DNA from: Oscillospiraceae bacterium
GTDB taxonomy: Bacteria > Bacillota > Clostridia > Oscillospirales > Oscillospiraceae
Direction: 5' to 3'
Assembly (NCBI GenBank): GCA_031280855.1
Contig: JAITGH010000031.1
Location: forward strand, 1 to 5,543
DNA: 5,543 bases
The notes beneath the pieces were generated by a model. It was not told the DNA's origin. It was given only the letters and a program-made list of their open reading frames with translations, and searched no databases. Both the position numbers and the translations under genes were made by a program. This document shows, piece by piece, positions 1-5,000 of the stretch (position 1 is the first letter of the stretch; every line of letters begins with the position of its first letter).

Positions 1-803
1 TCAAGCTCCGCAGGCTCGTACGCGGAACGCACGACCTCCAGCATCGGCGGAATCACGATCGTGAGTGCGATCCCTCGTGACTCACACAACGTGACAAGCG
101 TCTGCACTGCGTCCATGCACTCGTCCAATCGCGTCAGGCTGACCTTTTCCGGAACCTTGAGGAATTGCGGGTAACGCTCGAGGTACTCGGCGGCGGAGCC
201 GATCGGCTCTACGTCTCGCGTCGACTTATCGTACACGCCGGACTCCGGGACGAATACGTCGAAGCTCTCCTGTAGGACGCTGTTGATTTGGAAGTCCGCG
301 ATCTTCGCAGCGGCGTAACGCGGATTCGCAAGCAGGAACCGCGCTTGGCTCGCAAGCCCGCCGATCTGCGGCGGAGGCTCATACGTTATGTTCTCCGGCG
401 GCTCGTCAAACTTTGACGCGGCCACGTACGGTAACGTCAGCATGAACGTCTCGACCTCCGCGTTCTCTACAAGCCATTGCGCCAGCTTCAGCGTGTACGC
501 CATATCCGCACCATAGTTGAACATGTTATACCACTTCAAACCGGTATAACCGTCGAGCAGCTCCGGTGAGAACGCGGACGAGTTCGACGCGCCCAGCACG
601 TACGCGTTGTAGTTCGCATGGTTGCGCTCTATGTACGCAAGCTTCGCCGCCCGAGGGTTCTGCGTCATGTTGAACGCGTACCACGAGTACGCTCGATCGC
701 CGAAGACCCCAAATGGGTCGACCGCAACGTTCAAGCCGCACAGCAATACGGTCACCGTGCAGATTGCCGCCGCCGCCAGCTTGAACCATCGTTTACCGAT
801 CAT
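1..803 (-). CDS. SGNH/DltD-like membrane-anchored protein, C-terminus beyond window
   Basis: The first 267 residues are present; the gene runs off the left edge. The ATG at 803 follows AGGAG (815-811) with a 7-nt spacer, which supports this start. Residues about 9-28 form one hydrophobic segment (KLAAAAICTVTVLLCGLNVA) after a basic start, so the protein is probably anchored with its domain outside the membrane. Next comes VDPFGVF (28-34), then VLGASNSSAF (69-78). That Gly-x-Ser block after a beta-strand is typical of SGNH hydrolase-fold proteins and makes S73 the candidate nucleophile. The later Asp-x-x-His block would lie past the edge and cannot be checked. By analogy with DltD and AlgX-type proteins encoded beside MBOAT genes, it would pass or accept the acyl group outside the cell; that role is inferred from context. 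The gene is separated from the MBOAT gene by 93 bp holding a repeat, so it may have its own promoter. Confidence 0.8.
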   Translation of the reverse strand, partial: MIGKRWFKLAAAAICTVTVLLCGLNVAVDPFGVFGDRAYSWYAFNMTQNPRAAKLAYIERNHANYNAYVLGASNSSAFSPELLDGYTGLKWYNMFNYGADMAYTLKLAQWLVENAEVETFMLTLPYVAASKFDEPPENITYEPPPQIGGLASQARFLLANPRYAAAKIADFQINSVLQESFDVFVPESGVYDKSTRDVEPIGSAAEYLERYPQFLKVPEKVSLTRLDECMDAVQTLVTLCESRGIALTIVIPPMLEVVRSAYEPAEL

Positions 804-838
804 GAGTTGTCTCCTAACTGCGAGAGCCCCGATAATAT

Positions 839-873
839 ATATATGTTTACATGGGTTTGGACCGCAAACTTTT
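839..873 (+). repeat. Dispersed AT-rich intergenic repeat, copy A
   Basis: The plus strand reads ATATATGTTTAC, two variable bases, GGGTT, one variable base, GGA, CC, then GCAAACTTTT. It matches the minus strand of 4977-4944 in 31 of 35 aligned columns (three substitutions, one 1-bp gap). It fills much of the AT-rich gap between the MBOAT gene and the SGNH-like gene. No reading frame crosses it convincingly. The alternating TA tract at its left end (833-844) could serve as a -10 region for the SGNH gene on the minus strand: TTGCGG at 867-862 lies 18 bp from TATATA at 843-838. That promoter match is weak. Confidence 0.65.
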
Positions 874-896
874 ACAATACATAGCCCTAACCCTCG

Positions 897-2420
897 CTAG
901 TACTGCGCGTAGATGAACGCGGACGGCGTGTAGCCCTCGCGGCTGAGAGCACAGTACAGTACGAACAGCATGAGTACCAGCGTTACCGCGTACTGCGTTG
1001 CCGGGTGCGAGGTGAAGAACCGCTGAGACAGCGGGCTCGAGCTTACCGCATATCGTTCCGCGAGTATCTCACGCACTATCAGGACTACGATAGCGGCGAG
1101 CATAACCACCAGTTCCTCCGGCGCGAGGTTCAGCGTCAGCAGAGTGCCGTCCCACAGCTGCACGAGCAATCGCGAGCTGAACATGCGCCGCAGAAGCTCG
1201 AACGCCGTGTGCGTAGTCTCGGCTCGAGCGAAGATCCGCAGGAACAGCATAAGCGCGAACGTGCGCAGGATCGCAAGCACTCTCGCAACGCTCCATCGAG
1301 CCGCGTTGAACCGCGTCAGCGTGCGCAGCCGCTCCACGGGAAGCTCCAAGAACAGCGACAGCGTGATCAGCCCGCCGTTAAGTGCGCCGAAGATCAGCGC
1401 GTTCACCGAGACGCCGTGCCAGACGCTCATTGCGAAGTAGACGATGAACGTCGCGACGCTTGCGGGTACGAGTTTCCCGAGCCTCGCGCCCAGAGTTCGC
1501 CGTGCGAGCTTCCCGAGTTTCCCGAGCGGCTTTGAGATCGCGACCGGATAGAACAGGTAATCCTTCAGCCACGTGCTTAGCGTGATGTGCCATCTCCGCC
1601 AGAAATCGGTGAGCGAGTTTGCGAAGAACGGTTGGTTGAAGTTCTCCGGCAGCGAGACTCCGACGATTTGGGCGATGCCGAGCGTTATACTAACGCCTCC
1701 GGCGAAGTCCGCATAGATCTGGACGCTGTACAATACGAGCGTAAGCACGAGCATAGCTCCGCCGAATCGCGAGACGTCGGAGAACACGGCGTCGACGGCG
1801 ATCGCGGCGTAGTCTGCAATCGCCAGCTTCATGAAGTAGCCCCGGAGGATCCGCATGGCTCCCCCGGCGGCTCGATCCCAGTTCCACCCGTGACCTGCGG
1901 TAAGGTCGTCCGCGATTTGGCTATGGCGTGAGATCGGACCCTGCAACAGTTGCGGGAAGAACGAGAGGAACAGCGCGAGCCTAAGCGCGTTCCGCTCCGC
2001 CGCGACTTTCCCCTTGTACACGTCGACGAGGTACCCGACCGCTTGGAACGTGAAGAACGAGATACCCGGGATCAGCACGAGCTTAAACGGCAGGCTCGGC
2101 GCGGCGTACTTAAACGCGATCAGCAACCCGAAGTTGACCGTCACGCACGCGATCAGCGGTGCGCGTCCTCGCATTCTCCGCGCCGGTTCGTCTTTCGCAC
2201 TTTGCGGACTGCCGCGACGACGTTCAATCATGCGTGCGCTGACGTAGACGATGGCGATCGTCAGCGCGAGCACGCCTATGCCGAACGCTCCGCCCAACAT
2301 CGCGTAGAACGCGGCCGAGAACGCGAGCATGACGATCCACCGCACTCTCCCCGGAGCGGCGAAGTACGCCGCAAAGAAGATCGCAAGGAAAATCAGGAAC
2401 CGACCGTCGGTAAAGCTCAT
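897..2420 (-). CDS. MBOAT-family membrane O-acyltransferase (DltB/AlgI type)
   Basis: A 507-residue polytopic membrane protein, a normal or slightly long size for DltB/AlgI-type MBOATs. Hydrophobic segments appear near residues 7-22, 28-62, 87-104, 113-131, 146-160, 190-250, 320-360, 376-397, 436-450 and 476-492. Family signatures are SFFTFQAVGYLVDVYKGK (121-138), FFPQLLQGPISRH (154-166), DFWRRWHITLSTWLKDYLFYP (272-292, with H278) and SVWHG (332-336). H335 matches the invariant MBOAT histidine. In this family the enzyme takes an acyl group from a carrier at the cytoplasmic face and transfers it across the membrane. The protein ends in AFIYAQY, like the C-terminal FIY-type motif of DltX. Its ATG overlaps the stop codon of the carrier gene (ATGA), indicating translational coupling; no strong separate ribosome binding site is seen. 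The specific acyl group and acceptor are unknown. Confidence 0.93.
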   Translation of the reverse strand: MSFTDGRFLIFLAIFFAAYFAAPGRVRWIVMLAFSAAFYAMLGGAFGIGVLALTIAIVYVSARMIERRRGSPQSAKDEPARRMRGRAPLIACVTVNFGLLIAFKYAAPSLPFKLVLIPGISFFTFQAVGYLVDVYKGKVAAERNALRLALFLSFFPQLLQGPISRHSQIADDLTAGHGWNWDRAAGGAMRILRGYFMKLAIADYAAIAVDAVFSDVSRFGGAMLVLTLVLYSVQIYADFAGGVSITLGIAQIVGVSLPENFNQPFFANSLTDFWRRWHITLSTWLKDYLFYPVAISKPLGKLGKLARRTLGARLGKLVPASVATFIVYFAMSVWHGVSVNALIFGALNGGLITLSLFLELPVERLRTLTRFNAARWSVARVLAILRTFALMLFLRIFARAETTHTAFELLRRMFSSRLLVQLWDGTLLTLNLAPEELVVMLAAIVVLIVREILAERYAVSSSPLSQRFFTSHPATQYAVTLVLMLFVLYCALSREGYTPSAFIYAQY

Positions 2421-2644
2421 ACGCTCGCACCCAAGCGGCGCAGTAACGCCGCGATCGCGCCGACGGAGTTGAAGTTCTCCGGCTCGAGGTGCTCCAGCCC
2501 GAGTTCCACTCCGAACGCGTCCGACAGCTCCGTGGTCAGCGTGATGATGTCGAACGAGTCGAGGATTCGATCGTCGACGAGCCGCTCGGAGCTGAAATCC
2601 GCGTGCGGATGCAACGACTTGAGAACGTCCGTAAGTTTGTCCAT
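2417..2644 (-). CDS. Acyl/aminoacyl carrier protein (DltC-like)
   Basis: A 75-residue acidic four-helix-type carrier protein. The signature is DDRILDSFDIITL (24-36): S30 in the LDSFD context is the attachment point for 4'-phosphopantetheine, and the helix II that follows is well preserved. Length fits DltC and similar carriers. The ATG at 2644 is preceded by GAAGGT (2657-2652), a plausible ribosome binding site with about 8 nt spacing. The stop codon overlaps the start of the MBOAT gene by 4 nt, so the carrier and its presumed membrane partner are made together. The ligase two genes upstream would load it with an adenylated amino acid as a thioester. A fatty-acid ACP is the main alternative, since accA lies upstream, but the operon order and the LDSFD form favour a Dlt-type carrier. 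Confidence 0.92.
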   Translation of the reverse strand: MDKLTDVLKSLHPHADFSSERLVDDRILDSFDIITLTTELSDAFGVELGLEHLEPENFNSVGAIAALLRRLGASV

Positions 2645-2707
2645 TTACACTACCTTCTATCGTAATATGTGCGGATCATACGTAACGTGAAGTGCGCGGG
2701 TTACCCT
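2645..2707. other. 63-bp gap between GNAT and carrier genes
   Basis: This is the only non-overlapping junction inside the ligase-to-MBOAT core. On the minus strand it carries the ribosome binding site of the carrier gene (2657-2652) and TATGAT (2680-2675), which resembles a -10 box, next to ACGTTACGT (2688-2680). No -35 box lies at the right distance, so an internal promoter is possible but poorly supported. No strong terminator hairpin is seen, so read-through from the GNAT gene is likely. Confidence 0.3.
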
Positions 2708-3394
2708 TTATCGTAAGACATACAGGTTGCTGCGCAACCCGTCGGGCGCGAACCCGACTCTCGAGTAGAGCCGAATCGCGGGCGAGTTGGAATCGACGAC
2801 CCAGACGCGGTAATCGCCGGGCAGCGACTCCGCACCGGAGACGTACGCGGCGATCAGCGACTGCGCGATCCCTTGACCTCGCGCCTCCGGCTCTACGGCA
2901 AGCGCGGCGAGCGTCTTACCATCGGCGTAGAGCACTCCCATCGGCGCACCGCTCGAGTCACGTACTGCAAACAGGGACTCCATGAGACCATGTCCGCTCT
3001 TCGGCAAGTCAATCTCGATAGGCTCGAACGCACTCGCAAATAGCTTGAGCGCTTCAGACTCTTCGGCTCGAACCGCTTCACCGATTACACGCCGAAGGGG
3101 CTGCTGTTGCGCACTCATGCGGATCAGCGAGTGCGCAAGCTTGAAGCCTTGACGGTACAGCCACGACTCTGCGGCCGAGTCCACCGCTTCGCGGAACGTC
3201 AGGTACGTCGTCAGAATATGGCTCAAGTCAGGCAAATCCGGAATCTCTCCCTCCGATGAGAAGTAGAGCCGCTGATAGCCGTCGCGGTGCTCCAGCGTGA
3301 ACGTCGCGCCCTCGACGCGGATATGCGACAATAGCCCGAGCGCGTCCAGCCTTCGCACTTGACCCGGCATCAGGTAGTTATTGGTAATCCGCAT
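2708..3394 (-). CDS. GNAT-family N-acyltransferase embedded in the Dlt-like operon
   Basis: A 228-residue protein. The C-terminal half is a GNAT domain: LAALAVEPEARGQGIAQSLI (162-181) contains the acetyl-CoA pyrophosphate-binding R/Q-x-x-G-x-G/A motif at R172-A177, and NSPAIRLYSRVGF (203-215) is the usual last helix and strand. GNAT enzymes move an acyl group from acyl-CoA, most often to an amine. The N-terminal ~110 residues are less typical; LYRQGFKLAHSLIRMS (79-94) resembles the end of a GNAT fold, so the protein may be a tandem with a degenerate first lobe. The ATG at 3394 follows GGGAG (3403-3399) at short spacing and overlaps the ligase gene by 17 nt, indicating coupling. The internal ATG at 3370 lacks a ribosome binding site. 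An upstream open stretch to 3634 is Arg/Ser-rich out-of-frame ligase sequence and was excluded. The substrate is unknown; operon position suggests the activated amino acid or its product. Confidence 0.85.
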   Translation of the reverse strand: MRITNNYLMPGQVRRLDALGLLSHIRVEGATFTLEHRDGYQRLYFSSEGEIPDLPDLSHILTTYLTFREAVDSAAESWLYRQGFKLAHSLIRMSAQQQPLRRVIGEAVRAEESEALKLFASAFEPIEIDLPKSGHGLMESLFAVRDSSGAPMGVLYADGKTLAALAVEPEARGQGIAQSLIAAYVSGAESLPGDYRVWVVDSNSPAIRLYSRVGFAPDGLRSNLYVLR

Positions 3395-4823
3395 AGATCT
3401 CCCATATGCGAGCGCGGTCGAGCTTCCCATTCGGCAACTTGGGCAGCGCATCGAGCCTCCGCACGGCGTTAGGGCGCGAGTATCGCGGCAGTACGCGTTC
3501 CAGCGACTGCGCGACCTGTGGCTCTTCCGCGTCGCCGCTGTAGAACAGCGTGATCCGGTCTCGAGCCGCGTCGAAAACGGCGGCGGCAAGTGCGACGCCC
3601 GCAACCGCGACTGCGCCGTTCTCAATCTCGTCAAGGCTCACTCGAGCGCCCATGTGCTTGACTTGCGAATCCGCTCTGCCAAGGTATACCAGCTCGCCGT
3701 ACGCGTTGTACTCGGCAAGATCGCCCGTCAGGTACACGACGTCGCGGTAGGCGGTGACCTGCGGATTCTGCACAAATCGCGATTCGGAGCGAGCGCGGTC
3801 GTTGCAATAACCCAGCGCGACCCCGATCCCGCGCACGGCGATCTGACCGTCAAGCAACAGCAGCTCCGCACCGTCGATAGCGCGTCCGATCGGAATACTC
3901 TCGCCGTTGCCGAACTCGCGGTCTACGACGTAGAACGCGCAATCGACGGTGGTCTCGCTCGGACCGTAGAGGTTGACGTACATCGCCTGAGGGATCGCTT
4001 TCCGCCAGATGTTCAGGTGCTTCCCGGTAAGGCTCTCGCCTCCGAACATTATCGTCGTCAAGTACTGCGGCACGCGCTTCTCGAAGACCTTGGAATTTGC
4101 GATAAGCTTGAACGCGGCGGTCGCCCACTCGAGCGTATTCACTCGATGCTCGTTGAGGAAGTCGACGACTTTCAGCGGCGAGAAGAACGCGTTCTGCGGC
4201 ATGATGTGCGTCGTCGCACCCGCGTACGGGGTGCAGTAGATCTCCGTCACCGACGCGTCGAAGTAGAACGGAGTCTGGCTTGCGAATACGGTCGAGCCGT
4301 CGAGCCGGAACTCCTCGCACAGCCAGCGCGTCAGGTTCCACACGGCTTGGTGCGGGATAACCGCGGCTTTCGGTGAGCCCGTGGAGCCGGACGTGAAGAT
4401 TGCGTACGCGGGATCGTTCGGCAGAGCCTGCTCGTACCGGCGTGTCGCCGGATCCGCATTAGCCTCATCAACCGTCGAGTCCGAAGCCCGGCGTGACGTT
4501 GCGCTCGGGTCGAGCACCAGCGCGGGCTTGACGGAGTCGATTCGAGCTTGCACGTACTCCGGCGGAGCCTCCGCATCGATGGGCACGTAGTAACACCCGG
4601 CATACAGCACGCCGTAGAACGCGGCGACGTCCGCAAGCTTATGGCGCGTCAGCACAGCGACTGCGGCGTTACGCGCTACCGCGCTTGCGACTGCCGTCCC
4701 GATTCGCACGGACTCGCGGTACAGCTCCATAAACGTCGCGCTCGAGTCCGCGTCGGTGAACGCGAGCGTATCCGGGTAACTCTCCGCCGCCCGGCGAAGC
4801 ATATGGAACGCGGAGAACTGCAT
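3378..4823 (-). CDS. DltA-like amino-acid:carrier-protein ligase (AMP-forming)
   Basis: A 481-residue ANL-superfamily adenylating enzyme close to DltA in length (about 500). It would convert an amino acid plus ATP to aminoacyl-AMP, then load the phosphopantetheine of the carrier. Motifs in order: ATP P-loop AIFTSGSTGSPKAA (141-154), FYFDASV (186-192, D189 being the usual residue that binds the substrate amino group), MFGGESL (259-265), NLYGPSETTVD (284-294), YLTGDLA (364-370), the hinge region GRADSQVKHMGARVSLDEIE (382-401) and PNGKLDR (464-470) with catalytic K467. DltA enzymes have Cys-Gly-Glu where this protein has G261-G262-E263, so substrate preference may differ from D-alanine. The start at 4823 follows GAGGTG at good spacing and lies just before a normal N-terminus. 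It heads the operon; the GNAT gene overlaps its 3' end by 17 nt. The enzyme class is clear; D-Ala specificity is not. Confidence 0.92.
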   Translation of the reverse strand: MQFSAFHMLRRAAESYPDTLAFTDADSSATFMELYRESVRIGTAVASAVARNAAVAVLTRHKLADVAAFYGVLYAGCYYVPIDAEAPPEYVQARIDSVKPALVLDPSATSRRASDSTVDEANADPATRRYEQALPNDPAYAIFTSGSTGSPKAAVIPHQAVWNLTRWLCEEFRLDGSTVFASQTPFYFDASVTEIYCTPYAGATTHIMPQNAFFSPLKVVDFLNEHRVNTLEWATAAFKLIANSKVFEKRVPQYLTTIMFGGESLTGKHLNIWRKAIPQAMYVNLYGPSETTVDCAFYVVDREFGNGESIPIGRAIDGAELLLLDGQIAVRGIGVALGYCNDRARSESRFVQNPQVTAYRDVVYLTGDLAEYNAYGELVYLGRADSQVKHMGARVSLDEIENGAVAVAGVALAAAVFDAARDRITLFYSGDAEEPQVAQSLERVLPRYSRPNAVRRLDALPKLPNGKLDRARIWEIYADYQ

Positions 4824-4828
4824 ACTCG

Positions 4829-4834
4829 CACCTC
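4829..4834 (-). promoter_or_regulatory. Ribosome binding site of the ligase gene
   Basis: The minus strand reads GAGGTG, a near-consensus Shine-Dalgarno sequence, with GAGG ending 7 nt before the ATG at 4823. It decides the start of the ligase: the open frame continues upstream to an ATG at 4910, but that extension is 29 residues of Arg/Ser-rich sequence with no family resemblance. Confidence 0.7.
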
Positions 4835-4895
4835 GAACAGTAGATAGTGACCGGGAACGCCGGCGTGACGCCGAACCCACATTAGCCCTTGCTTC

Positions 4896-4933
4896 AATAG
4901 AACACCGCACCCAAATGTAAAAGTTTTTGTCAA
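4896..4933 (-). promoter_or_regulatory. Possible promoter region for the Dlt-like operon
   Basis: The minus strand has a perfect TTGACA (4933-4928) inside the AT-rich hairpin and, further on, TGTTCTATT (4904-4896), which resembles an extended -10 (TGn followed by TCTATT). The two are 26 bp apart, too far to be one sigma-70-type promoter. A second weak -35-like TTTACA lies at 4921-4916, 14 bp from the -10-like hexamer. A promoter is expected somewhere here because an accA gene and a new operon meet, but its exact position is not established. Confidence 0.25.
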
Positions 4934-4952
4934 ACTTTTTTCAAAAAGTTTG
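4919..4952. repeat. AT-rich alternating inverted repeat
   Basis: Three arms alternate: AAAAGTTT (4919-4926), AAACTTTT (4932-4939, within CAAACTTTTT at 4931-4940) and AAAAAGTTTG (4943-4952). The middle arm can pair with either neighbour: 8 bp with a 5-nt loop on the left, or 10 bp with only 2 nt (TC) between the arms on the right. The third arm runs directly into the dispersed repeat at 4944-4977. There is no GC-rich stem and no U-run on the minus-strand transcript, so it is not a classical intrinsic terminator for accA, although it could weaken read-through. Confidence 0.6.
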
Positions 4953-4977
4953 CGTCCCAACCCTCGTAAACATATAT
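4944..4977 (-). repeat. Dispersed AT-rich intergenic repeat, copy B
   Basis: This minus-strand copy matches plus-strand 839-873 in 31 of 35 aligned columns, so the two copies face each other as an imperfect inverted pair about 4.1 kb apart. The best conserved blocks are the first 12 bases, ATATATGTTTAC, and the last 10, GCAAACTTTT. Copy B is continued by the AT-rich hairpin at 4919-4952; copy A has only a degenerate trace of that part. Confidence 0.65.
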
Positions 4978-4985
4978 GTGTAGTC

Positions 4986-4997
4986 AGAACGCGTTCT
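4986..4997. other. Perfect 12-bp palindrome after accA
   Basis: AGAACGCGTTCT begins 4 nt past the accA stop codon. With flanking bases the accA transcript can form GUUAGAA-CGCG-UUCUGAC, a 7-bp stem (one G-U pair) with a CGCG loop. It could be a small 3' hairpin or a dyad operator. The same 12-mer also occurs inside the ligase gene at 4184-4195, where it encodes part of QNAFF, so local base and codon bias may explain it. Confidence 0.4.
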
Positions 4998-5000
4998 AAC

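Noticed and set aside
2417..2644. Carrier protein as the fatty-acid ACP belonging with accA
   Set aside because: It is placed between a ligase-GNAT pair and an MBOAT with a 4-nt overlap to the latter, and its LDSFD phosphopantetheine site fits Dlt-type carriers better than the usual DSLD form of fatty-acid ACPs.
1950..2690. A 246-codon plus-strand open frame opposite the MBOAT and carrier genes
   Set aside because: The translation is a highly charged Arg/Glu-rich sequence typical of a shadow frame and covers two genes with clear family motifs on the other strand.
3395..3634. Longer GNAT start at the ATG at 3634
   Set aside because: It would overlap the ligase by 257 nt, and the added 80 residues are Arg/Ser-rich out-of-frame translation of the conserved C-terminal ligase domain.
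3381..4376. A 331-codon open frame on the plus strand, antisense to the ligase gene
   Set aside because: It lies wholly opposite a well-conserved enzyme gene, has no ribosome binding site of note, and its protein is Arg/Val-rich with no recognisable motif. Long antisense frames are expected with this GC-rich codon use.
4824..4910. Longer ligase start at the ATG at 4910
   Set aside because: The extra 29 residues are Arg/Ser-rich and unlike any ANL enzyme N-terminus; the ATG at 4823 has a GAGGTG ribosome binding site at proper spacing.
4931..4952. Intrinsic terminator for accA
   Set aside because: The stem is almost entirely A-T pairs with a 2-nt gap between perfect arms, and the minus-strand transcript has no U-run after it.
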